The notes beneath the pieces are model-generated. The model searched no databases, was not told the DNA's origin, and saw only the letters and a list, made by a program, of their open reading frames with translations. From an uncultured bacterium (lineage in GTDB: Bacteria > Elusimicrobiota > Elusimicrobia > Elusimicrobiales > Elusimicrobiaceae), in NCBI GenBank assembly GCA_949291515.1, contig CASEVY010000008.1, positions 45,114 to 109,113 on the forward strand: 64,000 nucleotides of DNA, written 5' to 3'. The position numbers and the translations under genes were made by a program. Shown piece after piece: positions 53,056-63,864 of the stretch. Positions within the stretch are counted from its first letter, which is position 1. Every line of letters starts with the position of its first letter.

Positions 53056-54177
53056 TTACTTCTTTACCGCGGACAGCGGCTCCAATACGATTATGGTCCT
53101 GACTATACCGCCTTTAGAAGAAAGTTGCAAAGTCTTTATGCCAAACGCGCGTCCGCCGCTTTGCGTCTTCGCGCGGAATATCTTGCCGGGATTGTCCATC
53201 GCCTGCCCGACTATATGTACTATATCCTGCTGCGTCCCGCCAAAAATATCCAAAAGGTGTATAGGCCCTTCTTTCTTTATCGCAAGTTCAAAGTTCGCAT
53301 GCATTACGTTGTTGTTCTCATCTACGACCAAAGCCCTGCTGCCTTTAGGTATCGTTATCGCCAATACCGAAGACCACCATTCCTGCTCATAATGATGGCG
53401 GCTCTTGTCCAATATCTCGCGTTCCTCAAGTTCCTTCTTGACCTTGCTCAAAAAGCCTTGAACCGCTCTGGCCAATTCTCCAACTTCGTCATTGCGCTCC
53501 ATAAAGTCCAGTTGGAAACTCTTTGTAGAAATATTCTCTATGCTGTCGGTAAGCGCCAATATGGGTTTGGTAACGTTCTTTATTACGAATATGTAAAGAA
53601 CCACTCCCATCAATATAAAAATCAATATGGAGCCAGCCAAATAATTCATTAAAGCTCTGTTTATCTCGGATTTAACCTGCTCCCTGGATACATCAAAACT
53701 TATCACGCCAGCAACTTTGCCGTCTTTAGCCTTCAACGGTATCGCTATTTCGTAAGAGTATCCGTCATTTTTGAGTATTACCCGCGGAATGCCCATTTTT
53801 AAGGCTTCCAACACGGCGTCGGTATCCAAGTTGCCACCGCGATGATATTCCGATAAGGACATTCTTATCTTGCCCGCATCCTTATGCCATCTTATCGTAC
53901 CGTTGCCGTTGAAATAAACTATATTCGATATTCTGTTGTCGTGGCGCGGCCATGAGGATATCAAATCGACCTCCGGTATGGTAATTAAATCGCGCCCGAC
54001 CAAACCTTCTATCAAAACATTGGCATTAGTCCTTACAATGTTGATTATATGATTTTGCAAATTGGTGTCAAAAACTCTTTTAAATAAATTGAAATATAAA
54101 AGAGCACCCAAAATAAGCGCATAGCCCGCCACTAGCGAAAACCACAAGAACCATCGTATGCTTATCTTCTTTATCAT
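53056..54177 (-). CDS. HAMP-containing membrane sensor without a kinase domain
   Basis: 373 residues: helix (about 10-32), extracytoplasmic sensor with Cache-like features (about 40-175), helix (LAGSILIFILMGVVLYIFVI), HAMP (KPILALTDSIENISTKSF), coiled linker (VKKELEEREILDKS), and a C-terminal PAS-like domain (ALVVDENNNVMHAN). It ends there, with no kinase, cyclase or methyl-accepting output. It may signal by direct contact with the Tad ATPase or another sensor. Confidence 0.75.
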   Translation of the reverse strand: MIKKISIRWFLWFSLVAGYALILGALLYFNLFKRVFDTNLQNHIINIVRTNANVLIEGLVGRDLITIPEVDLISSWPRHDNRISNIVYFNGNGTIRWHKDAGKIRMSLSEYHRGGNLDTDAVLEALKMGIPRVILKNDGYSYEIAIPLKAKDGKVAGVISFDVSREQVKSEINRALMNYLAGSILIFILMGVVLYIFVIKNVTKPILALTDSIENISTKSFQLDFMERNDEVGELARAVQGFLSKVKKELEEREILDKSRHHYEQEWWSSVLAITIPKGSRALVVDENNNVMHANFELAIKKEGPIHLLDIFGGTQQDIVHIVGQAMDNPGKIFRAKTQSGGRAFGIKTLQLSSKGGIVRTIIVLEPLSAVKK

Positions 54178-54181
54178 ATCT

Positions 54182-55567
54182 TTACCTGCTGCTCAGCTTA
54201 GCTTCTATATTTTTTAAACCCCAAGCCGCGTCGGAGTTTTCCGGGTTAAGCTGAAGCGCCGCCTGGAATTCTGATTTGGCTTTCTCGTAATCGCCGTCGG
54301 AATAGTATTTTAATCCGACAAGATATCTCTCATTGGAAGCCTGCCTTGCGTCTTCCGATATCATACCGGGCTGCTGCGTCAAAGTAGCCGTGGGGAACTC
54401 GCTGGCGCCGACATCCTGCGGCGTCGTAGGCTGAGCCGGCGTTATCGGTTTTGAAGTGTCTTCGCCGGTCAAATTATTCGTAGGGATAACCTCCGGCATC
54501 GGTATCGGCACTTCTTGCGGCTCTACTACCGGCGGATTTACCGGCTCGGGCTGAGTTTTTGTCTCCACCTTGTTTGCCTGCGCCGCGGCTCTTAATTTGG
54601 CGGCTTCGGCAGTCTTGATGTTCATTGCTACGTCATTTTGATTATAGCCCCAATTCTTCGCCTCTTTCCAGTTAGCTACCGCGGTATTGTACTTTTTGTT
54701 TCGATACGCCTTATTGCCGGCTTCAAAATAGCCTTTTGCTATTTCTTCCTTTAACTGCATAGTGAACTTCTGAGTCTGCTGCTCGCCGGGCTGTATCTCC
54801 AAAGATTTTTCAAACTCCCTATATGCCGGTATCAGCTTGCCCTGAGAATACAAACTAAATGCTTTGTTAAGCGTTTTTTCATTCTCCTCGCGTTTCATCT
54901 CCGCTTCGACTTCCGCTATTTTTGCGGTCAAACCGGGATCTTCTTTCTTTATAATAAGCACGCTGTACCACTGATTTAAAGCCTCGTTATAGTCGCCGTT
55001 CTTGTAAGCGTAATATCCGCGGCGGGTATGTTCCTCGGCAATCTCGTTTTCTATTCTGGTTATCCAGTCTTTGGCTTTGGATTCGCCGGGCCGCAATACC
55101 AATATCTCTTCAAATTTGCTCTGCGCGCTTACCAATCTGCCGTGTTTGTACAGATTGATGCCTTCTTCATACTTCATATTCACTATTTCGTCTTCCGATA
55201 AAGTCCCGTAAGTAGCCATACGCCCGGCCTCTTTAGATAAGGTCTGCGCTTTGGTCAAACTGGGATCTATGCTCAAAATGACGTTGGCAAGCTCATGGGC
55301 CCTTTGATAATCGCCGCGTTTATACAATGCATAGGCGTTCTCGTACACCATTCTAAGAGTATAGTTTTGTATGCGCTGCTTCTCAAGCTGCACCGTAGAA
55401 AGGTACTGCTTCTTTTGTTCCACGTTGGAAATCGTGCCCAAAGATATCTTCTGCAAATCCAAAAGCATACCGGCCTCTTTCCCGCGCTCCCTTAACGGCC
55501 TGTCCGCCGCGTTGACGCTAAGCGTCATAATCGCCAATATCGGTAATATAAATAATATTCTTTTCAT
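54182..55567 (-). CDS. TadD-like exported TPR protein
   Basis: 461 residues: signal peptide (ending SVNAA), multiple tetratricopeptide-type repeats (from about residue 70 to 300), a Pro/Thr/Val-rich linker (PEPVNPPVVEPQEVPIPMPE), and one further repeat near the C-terminus (YSDGDYEKAKSEFQAALQLNPEN). TadD in other Tad systems is a TPR lipoprotein needed for secretin assembly. Here no lipobox Cys is seen, so the anchoring differs. It lies 12 bases after tadC. Confidence 0.75.
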   Translation of the reverse strand: MKRILFILPILAIMTLSVNAADRPLRERGKEAGMLLDLQKISLGTISNVEQKKQYLSTVQLEKQRIQNYTLRMVYENAYALYKRGDYQRAHELANVILSIDPSLTKAQTLSKEAGRMATYGTLSEDEIVNMKYEEGINLYKHGRLVSAQSKFEEILVLRPGESKAKDWITRIENEIAEEHTRRGYYAYKNGDYNEALNQWYSVLIIKKEDPGLTAKIAEVEAEMKREENEKTLNKAFSLYSQGKLIPAYREFEKSLEIQPGEQQTQKFTMQLKEEIAKGYFEAGNKAYRNKKYNTAVANWKEAKNWGYNQNDVAMNIKTAEAAKLRAAAQANKVETKTQPEPVNPPVVEPQEVPIPMPEVIPTNNLTGEDTSKPITPAQPTTPQDVGASEFPTATLTQQPGMISEDARQASNERYLVGLKYYSDGDYEKAKSEFQAALQLNPENSDAAWGLKNIEAKLSSR

Positions 55568-55579
55568 AAACGGTTCCTC

Positions 55580-56470
55580 TTAAAAGGGCATACCGCCCCT
55601 CGTAAAATCTGCCACCATCGGCGCAATTATCAATATGAAGACTACCGGAAATATGAATATGAATAACGGTATTAACATCTTCGTAGACGCCTGCGCCGCC
55701 AATTTCTCGGCCTTATTTAATCTCCTGAATCTTAAGTCCGTAGAAAAATTCCTAAGCAAATCGACCAAGCTCGTTCCCAATTCGTCAGATTGTACTATCA
55801 ACCCTACAAACGACCGTATATCCTGTACGCCGGTCCTCGCCGCCAAACGCTCCAAAGCCTCGCGCCTTGAATATCCCAATTTCGTTTCGTTTAACGTCTT
55901 CTCTATTTCCACTTCAAGCAATGTCTTTTGCTTCGCTATCTTTATTATCCTTTCAAAAGCCGTCATATAGTCCAAACCGGACTCTATTATCAACGCCGTC
56001 AAATCTACCGTAGTAGCAAAATTGCCCAACATCTCCTGTTGGCGCTTCTGTATCTCGCCTTTATATTTCAAATCGGGCAAATAAAACCCTAAAGGCAGCG
56101 TTATTATAAGTATCGGCGTTTTAAACACCAACATCAAGAGTATCGGCAAACCGATGGCGCAATATATCTTATAATACAGTATATCCACAGGCTGCGGCTT
56201 GGCCGGACTGCCCATCAACATATACATCTCTTCCAGCGGTTTCTGCAGTTTAAACGTGTTTAATACAAATAACGCCACACGATCCAAAAAGCGTTCCTGC
56301 GGGCGCAGCCTGGCAAAACTCGAAGTCGATTTTATCTGCTTCGCTTCCAAGTCCGCAATGTCGGTCTTCTCGTCTGAGGGCGACAATATCCTCAGCACCG
56401 CTACCATTACCGCTACCGAACCGAACACCGCCACCACCAACATTATTACAGTATACGCGCCCAAGTTCAT
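55580..56470 (-). CDS. tadC: Tad inner-membrane platform protein TadC
   Basis: 296 residues with a type II secretion F-domain: the cytosolic helical repeat NFATTVDLTALIIESGLDYMTAFERI and downstream membrane helices ending in MLIPLFIFIFPVVFILIIAPMV. Size and position after tadB fit TadC. With TadB it forms the platform that the TadA ATPase turns. Three bases separate it from tadB. Confidence 0.9.
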   Translation of the reverse strand: MNLGAYTVIMLVVAVFGSVAVMVAVLRILSPSDEKTDIADLEAKQIKSTSSFARLRPQERFLDRVALFVLNTFKLQKPLEEMYMLMGSPAKPQPVDILYYKIYCAIGLPILLMLVFKTPILIITLPLGFYLPDLKYKGEIQKRQQEMLGNFATTVDLTALIIESGLDYMTAFERIIKIAKQKTLLEVEIEKTLNETKLGYSRREALERLAARTGVQDIRSFVGLIVQSDELGTSLVDLLRNFSTDLRFRRLNKAEKLAAQASTKMLIPLFIFIFPVVFILIIAPMVADFTRGGMPF

Positions 56471-56473
56471 ATT

Positions 56474-58078
56474 CTATACCTTTATTTCCCCTAATTTGTT
56501 TACCAGCTTTATACCTATGCCTATCCATACTATACACATGAACAGCACCACTATACCTATCGTGGAAGTGTAAAAATTTATCATCGTGTCGGGCTGGAAC
56601 ATAAACATTACGCCTACCATTACCCATGGCATTACGCCGACCACTATAGCCTGTATCCTCTGCTGCGCCGTCATCGCTTGAAGTTTCTCTTCCAGTTTGC
56701 TCTCTTCCCTGATGTTTTCCACTATCCTTTCAAAAATCTTCGTCAAGTTTCCGCCGACTTGCCTCTGCAACACTATTGCCTTTACCATATATGAAAGCAA
56801 TCTCGACTCTATCCTGTCTTCCATACCTTCCAAAGCCTTCTCAAACGGCGAACCCAGCTTGTAGTTCTTGATTACCAATGAAAATTCGTCCGATATCGGC
56901 GGCTTTAAGTCCCTCGATACCATATCAAAACCTTGAACGATATCCATACCTGATTTTAATGAGTTTGAAAGCAATATCAAAGCGTCCATCAGCTGTGCGT
57001 TTACTTTCTCGCCGCGGCGCTTCTTCAATACGCCCAATATTATCCCCGGCATCTTTAAACCGAAAGTTAAGCCCATCGCAAAAAATACCGCAAACATCAA
57101 TACGCCCGTAAAACCGCCCGCGCCCATGCCGAACAACGCGCCCAATACGCAGAAGAAAAATAATGTCCCCAATACAATGTACTTAACGTTTATGTCCAAA
57201 AACTGCCTGCTGTAGTCGTCTGCCCAGACGGAACTCTTCTGCATATATTGGCCTATCGCCTTCGATATCTGATCGTTCCTGTCAGAAACCAGCATATATC
57301 CGCTTATGAATACAGCTATCGTGCCTAACAACATAAATATAGTTATCGCTACATCGTTTGTGCTGTGTTTGCTCTTAGGATCGGGCATTACCAAAGGTTT
57401 CGTCGTTACCATATCGCCGTAAAGACTGTTCGACAAAGTAACTATGCCCATTACCGCTTTTCTGAATCTGCTGCGCCACAGCCACGGCGATACTTTAAAA
57501 GATTCCAATACGCTGCCCATTTCCGCATCTATCAAATCCAATGTCGCTATCATAGAACGGCCGCGCCCCTCCATACTGTCGCGCAGTTCATAGTTAGAGG
57601 GACGGCTCTTCAATCTGTCGATATATACTATCATCTGCGTCTTAAATTTGGTAATGCGTTCTATAGTGTCGGCCGTAGTATACGCACCGCCGCTGTTTAT
57701 CTGCTCCATCAACTCCAAAAAGTTAAATACCAATCCTATCGGCTGACGCCACATCTCGGCCTCGCTGTAATACTCCATTCCCCCGCCTTCGCCCGCCGCT
57801 ACCTGCCATAATCTCTTCATATCCATTTCCGGCAGCAGCTTGTCCAAGTATTTCGGCATGGGAACGGCTTTCGCGCCGCTGCCGCAAGCTACAGGTTCAA
57901 ATGTCTTTTGATCGGTAGGCTTAGAAGCGTCCAAAAAGTTATATATCGCGTATAAACGCTCCTTGGCGCATGCTATCCTGTCGCTTTGATTTGAGGTAAA
58001 TATTCCCTGCGCATTCAAAGCCGCGCCGCAAGCCCCGCTTATCAAAATTATTGTTAGAAACCTTTTTAGCAATTTCAT
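56474..58078 (-). CDS. tadB: Tad platform protein TadB with long exported N-terminus
   Basis: 534 residues, against about 300 for usual TadB. The C-terminal half is a standard F-domain (LMDALILLSNSLKSGMDIVQGFDMVSRDL, RQVGGNLTKIFERIVENIREE) with flanking helices. The first ~240 residues are different: a signal peptide (ending LNAQ) and an exported helical domain with two Cys, then the first platform helix. The extension could contact the secretin or pilin in the periplasm. Unique to this locus as far as I can tell. Confidence 0.85.
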   Translation of the reverse strand: MKLLKRFLTIILISGACGAALNAQGIFTSNQSDRIACAKERLYAIYNFLDASKPTDQKTFEPVACGSGAKAVPMPKYLDKLLPEMDMKRLWQVAAGEGGGMEYYSEAEMWRQPIGLVFNFLELMEQINSGGAYTTADTIERITKFKTQMIVYIDRLKSRPSNYELRDSMEGRGRSMIATLDLIDAEMGSVLESFKVSPWLWRSRFRKAVMGIVTLSNSLYGDMVTTKPLVMPDPKSKHSTNDVAITIFMLLGTIAVFISGYMLVSDRNDQISKAIGQYMQKSSVWADDYSRQFLDINVKYIVLGTLFFFCVLGALFGMGAGGFTGVLMFAVFFAMGLTFGLKMPGIILGVLKKRRGEKVNAQLMDALILLSNSLKSGMDIVQGFDMVSRDLKPPISDEFSLVIKNYKLGSPFEKALEGMEDRIESRLLSYMVKAIVLQRQVGGNLTKIFERIVENIREESKLEEKLQAMTAQQRIQAIVVGVMPWVMVGVMFMFQPDTMINFYTSTIGIVVLFMCIVWIGIGIKLVNKLGEIKV

Positions 58079-58090
58079 TGATTGTCCTTT

Positions 58091-60310
<2,220 letters not shown>

Positions 60311-60314
60311 ATTA

Positions 60315-61058
60315 TTACTCCACGATTTCTACCGTTATGAACAAGAATAAAGATCTTTGTTCTTCAGTTATGTCTTTGTTCTTAAAAAGTAAACCTATCA
60401 AAGGTATCTTGCCGAGTATTGGAACCCTGTCTTCGGCAACGCTTCTTGTGCTGCTCTTTAAGCCGCCGATAACCAAAGTCTCGCCGCTGCTAAGTTCAAC
60501 CTCGGACCTCAAAAATCTTTTCGTCATTGACGGAACCGTGGAACCGTTAATCGTCAAACTTCTGGAATAGTCCGGATTGGAAAGCTCTATTTCCAACTGC
60601 ACTATTATGATATTGTTCCTTTCCGGTATTATCGTAGGCATTACGTCCAATTTGACGCCGTACTCTTTCATCTCCGTTCCGACATTCCTGTCGCTTACTA
60701 CAGGGTAAGGTATCTGCCCGCCGGCCGAGAAGTTCGCACTTGTATTGGAACGCGCTATTACCTTCGGATTCGAAAGTATCTGAGCTTTACCCTCGTTCTC
60801 CATAAGTTTCAAACGAGTAGTAAGCAAGGATTTTCTCTCAAATTCGCCTATCGAGAATATCCCGGGAATTTCCTTCTCGCTGAAATCCAGCAACTGATTC
60901 CAGGCAAAACCCTTAGAGGTCGTCAAAGAACCGCTGATCTCAACGATATCGGCGCTGACGGCTACCAGCTCCGTCTTCTTAGCATTCGCGCTAACTCCCA
61001 GCGCCATTAAGGCTAAGATCATTGTTAAAGCTTTTAAAACATATTTCTGATTTTTCAT
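60315..61058 (-). CDS. Minimal secretin (CpaC/RcpA-type)
   Basis: 247 residues. After a signal peptide (ending VSANA) it consists almost only of the secretin barrel domain: LLTTRLKLMENEGKAQILSNPKVIARSN, VGTEMKEYGVKLDVMPTI, SGETLVIGGL and the closing VPILGKIPLIGLLFKNK. The N-terminal BON/N-domains of CpaC (usually ~200 residues more) are missing, so periplasmic contacts must come from other proteins such as the CpaB-like or TPR subunits. Expected in the outer membrane as the pilus exit pore. Confidence 0.88.
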   Translation of the reverse strand: MKNQKYVLKALTMILALMALGVSANAKKTELVAVSADIVEISGSLTTSKGFAWNQLLDFSEKEIPGIFSIGEFERKSLLTTRLKLMENEGKAQILSNPKVIARSNTSANFSAGGQIPYPVVSDRNVGTEMKEYGVKLDVMPTIIPERNNIIIVQLEIELSNPDYSRSLTINGSTVPSMTKRFLRSEVELSSGETLVIGGLKSSTRSVAEDRVPILGKIPLIGLLFKNKDITEEQRSLFLFITVEIVE

Positions 61059-61091
61059 ATTGTATAATCCCTTAAATAATTTTAAATTCCT

Positions 61092-61847
61092 TTAACTGAA
61101 CAGTTTGGAGAAGCTGGATATCTCTATCGGCAATACCTTCCTGTCGCCGTTAGACCTTACGATAACCGTAATCACGCCTTCTTCCTGTGCCAAGGCCAAA
61201 TACTGCGCTTCTACAGGCGATACGGATAAACTTAATACCGACCTGTCAGAAAACGCCGCATTGTTCGCTTCCCGCTCCGCATTGGCCGCCCTGGAAGCGG
61301 AATCCATACCCTGCCCCAGATTCCCTCCTACGCCAAGAACAGGTATATCCTGCAAAATCGTGGCCGTCATCTTTTCCTTCCCGCCGTTTTTTATCATAGC
61401 GTCAAAAGTAAGCAAAACGTCCACCTTGTCTTCAGGCTTTATCAAACTCGAAACGCTGCTGTCTACCGGCAATATGAAAGCCCTGTACGAAGGCATTACC
61501 TTCAAACTTATTCCGGACTCGGGGCTCAGGCTGGTAACGGACGGCTTCGTTATTTGATTGCCGCGCGCTATGGCTACTTTCGTAACCAAATTCTCTATAT
61601 CGCTCAAGTTAGCCCCTCTGGATATTACATACGCGTCCTTCTGTATATAGGCAGTGGGAATATCTATCTCTTTTATGTTGCCTCGTACTATCATCTTTCC
61701 CTCGGGCAAATCTACGGCAGCCACAGCCACCTTTTCCATTTTGGAAGTTTCTTTTATCTTACCCTGCGCCATATACAACACAAAGTAATATATTAAAGCC
61801 GCCGCTATAGCTATCACTACCGGAAGCATAATATTCTTTTTGTTCAT
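61092..61847 (-). CDS. cpaB: Tad assembly protein CpaB/RcpC
   Basis: 251 residues: N-terminal anchor helix (LPVVIAIAAALIYYFVLYMA), SAF domain (VAAVDLPEGKMIVRGNIKEIDIP, about 42-105), and the C-terminal beta domain with SYRAFILPVDSSVSSLIKPEDKVDVLLTF and DRSVLSLSVSPVEAQYLALAQEEG. CpaB proteins bridge the inner membrane and the secretin. Its place next to the minimal secretin supports that role. Confidence 0.92.
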   Translation of the reverse strand: MNKKNIMLPVVIAIAAALIYYFVLYMAQGKIKETSKMEKVAVAAVDLPEGKMIVRGNIKEIDIPTAYIQKDAYVISRGANLSDIENLVTKVAIARGNQITKPSVTSLSPESGISLKVMPSYRAFILPVDSSVSSLIKPEDKVDVLLTFDAMIKNGGKEKMTATILQDIPVLGVGGNLGQGMDSASRAANAEREANNAAFSDRSVLSLSVSPVEAQYLALAQEEGVITVIVRSNGDRKVLPIEISSFSKLFS

Positions 61848-61945
61848 GTAAAGCTCCTTTAAAAAACTGCCTATATAATAAAAATCCGTTTTTACTTCTT
61901 CAACTTCTTGCCTTAATACCGCTTAACGCGGCTTTCACTTCCCGC

Positions 61946-62416
61946 CTAGTTCAGCAAGGGCCGCTCCACCGGCATCCTTACCGTCGCTTTTATCCTCTTT
62001 ATGCCTAGCCGTTTAGGCTCATCGGCAAAAATATAACTCGTCAGAGGAAACAATAACTGCACCTTATATACAAACGTTACTACCAAATCTTCGTTAGCGT
62101 GATTCTTTAACTGGGGATCATTGCTGGTCTTCTGCAAAACCGCAGAAAATTGCATACTCTGCGCCCCACGCTGCCCAAACATCTTGTCCAAGGCTTCCTT
62201 CATCTTGCTGTTTATCCTCTGGCTGTCGGTGTTGCCGCTGTGCTTCTTCACGCCAACCAAAGAGCCCACCCTGGCAAGCTCATAAGAAACGTGATGCGCC
62301 AAAATCATGCGATAGGCCATATTCCCCAGCTCCAAAACGACAAATATTATCATCAGGAATACCGGCAGAATTAATATCAACTCTATTACCGTTTGGCCAT
62401 CACGTTTCTTTATCAT
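61946..62416 (-). CDS. TadE-type pseudopilin
   Basis: 156 residues. The prepilin motif is KKRDG-QTVIELILILPVFLMIIFVVLEL, with Glu at +5 and the TadE helix, followed by an exported domain. I start at ATG 62416; the TTG at 62422 is less likely. About 100 bases with only a weak hairpin (CCGC/GCGG) separate it from cpaB. Confidence 0.85.
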   Translation of the reverse strand: MIKKRDGQTVIELILILPVFLMIIFVVLELGNMAYRMILAHHVSYELARVGSLVGVKKHSGNTDSQRINSKMKEALDKMFGQRGAQSMQFSAVLQKTSNDPQLKNHANEDLVVTFVYKVQLLFPLTSYIFADEPKRLGIKRIKATVRMPVERPLLN

Positions 62417-62423
62417 CGTCAAA

Positions 62424-62642
62424 TTACAAGTTGCCAGCTTCTCCCATAATCTTCGCTTTTACGCTGTCGAAAAGCTCAGGCATAAAGGTCTTAATCAAAC
62501 CGCCGACTATACCTACCACCACTACGATAATACCAAGCATAAACAAATATTCTATGGTATTCTGGCCTTTTTTATTTTTGACCGTCTCAATCGCATTGGC
62601 ATAAGCCAAATGCATTTTAGCAATCATTCTCATCATAAACAA
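62424..62642 (-). CDS. Flp-family major pilin candidate
   Basis: 72 residues. NKKG-QNTIEYLFMLGIIVVVVGIVGGLI matches the class III (Flp) prepilin site: Gly before the cut, Glu and Tyr at +5 and +6, then a hydrophobic helix. A longer amphipathic leader precedes the site, as in Flp prepilins. Likely the major filament subunit by size and position. A GGAGGAG site precedes it. No prepilin peptidase (CpaA/TadV) is in the window. Confidence 0.85.
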   Translation of the reverse strand: MFMMRMIAKMHLAYANAIETVKNKKGQNTIEYLFMLGIIVVVVGIVGGLIKTFMPELFDSVKAKIMGEAGNL

Positions 62643-62668
62643 CTCCTCCGAAAATATAAAAACATCTT

Positions 62669-62833
62669 TTAATTGTCAAGCTCATAAACAGAGAGTATTA
62701 TCTTCGCCCCCTGCTCAAATTGTTGCGGTACCACCCAGCTGTAATACTTGTAAAAAAGAACAAACGCCACAAATAATGCCGCCGTCGTTAATATATATTC
62801 AACCGCAGCCTGTCCTTTTCTGTTTCTTTTCAT
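62669..62833 (-). CDS. Second Flp-like small pilin
   Basis: 54 residues, below common size cutoffs: MKRNRKG then QAAVEYILTTAALFVAFVLFY, again the class III site with Glu at +5 and Tyr at +6, and a short tail. It lies directly upstream of the Flp candidate and downstream of the PorV-like gene. Could be a minor pilin or a second filament subunit. Confidence 0.75.
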   Translation of the reverse strand: MKRNRKGQAAVEYILTTAALFVAFVLFYKYYSWVVPQQFEQGAKIILSVYELDN

Positions 62834-62859
62834 ACCAGCCGTCCCGCGGACTTACAGCC

Positions 62860-63846
62860 CTAGAACTGTAATCTTACCGCCAATTGATGGGCTGTGCCCA
62901 ATGCGCCGGAAGGCATCATCGCGTAATCAAGCCCCAATCCGTATCCAAAAACTTCGCTGCTGTAAAAACCAAAACCCAAAGTCACTTTCGAAGTCGTTTC
63001 CAAGCCGATCTTTTCGGCTATGTCGCCGTCTTCCGCCCAGCCCGTATTCTCACGGTTATAGTAACCTACCCTTATGTCGAAAGAAGCAACTTGTACCAAG
63101 TCTTCGGGAATATGTATGGCAAGGCCTACGCCGTATCTTAATTTATCGTCCACATAATCTACGATTTCGCCCGATACGGTAAAATATTTCGTATTTATCG
63201 CCGCACCGCCTCTTATAGCAGAGGGTACTTCATCAGGATCGCCAAGGTTTTGCCCCATAACGCCTATTACGAACCTGTTATTTGAAATCCTCAGCTTTCC
63301 GCCGATATCAAATGCGGGGTTGATGTGCTTAGTGCCGACGTTGTCTTCATTAATATACTTGGCCGTACCGCCGATATCCAATACGCCGAAGAATGTTCTG
63401 CCCAAAGATACCGTCGCGACAAAGTCCCTTATCGCATCGCCGGTAATATTATAGGGTATACCTTCAGGATCTCTGGCATTAAGATCGTCGCCTGACAAGC
63501 GCATATATCTCAAACTGACGCCCAAAATGGTTTTCCCTATCGGCTGTATATAACCTACGGCGCTGTCGCCGACGCCTTCAAACCATTGCATATGAGAAAC
63601 CTGTATTTCTCTTGTAGTGCTGGTAGCGATACCGGCAGGGTTCCAAAACAACGCTTGCGCCCCGCTTGAAAGAGCCGTATAGGCATTACCCAAAGCCTGC
63701 GCTTCAGGAGCGCCGGTGCCAAGTTTCAAAAATGCACTGGCACTGGTACCTGCTCTTTTATAAGGGCCCGCAGCTTCTACCCAGACGCCAAGCAGGGAAA
63801 ATATTGTTACTATCGTTAAAACCTTAATATATTTATTGTTTTTCAT
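62860..63846 (-). CDS. PorV-like outer-membrane protein
   Basis: 328 residues with a signal peptide (ending VEAA). The mature N-terminus is a PorV signature: AGTSASAFLKLGTGAPEAQALGNAYTALSSGAQALFWNPAGIA. Beta-strand alternation follows to a C-terminal aromatic-rich strand ending in Phe (LAVRLQF), typical of outer-membrane barrels. Second PorV-like protein in the window, again directly after an FlgD-tailed protein. Confidence 0.88.
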   Translation of the reverse strand: MKNNKYIKVLTIVTIFSLLGVWVEAAGPYKRAGTSASAFLKLGTGAPEAQALGNAYTALSSGAQALFWNPAGIATSTTREIQVSHMQWFEGVGDSAVGYIQPIGKTILGVSLRYMRLSGDDLNARDPEGIPYNITGDAIRDFVATVSLGRTFFGVLDIGGTAKYINEDNVGTKHINPAFDIGGKLRISNNRFVIGVMGQNLGDPDEVPSAIRGGAAINTKYFTVSGEIVDYVDDKLRYGVGLAIHIPEDLVQVASFDIRVGYYNRENTGWAEDGDIAEKIGLETTSKVTLGFGFYSSEVFGYGLGLDYAMMPSGALGTAHQLAVRLQF

Positions 63847-63864
63847 AAATCTGTCATTCCTATA

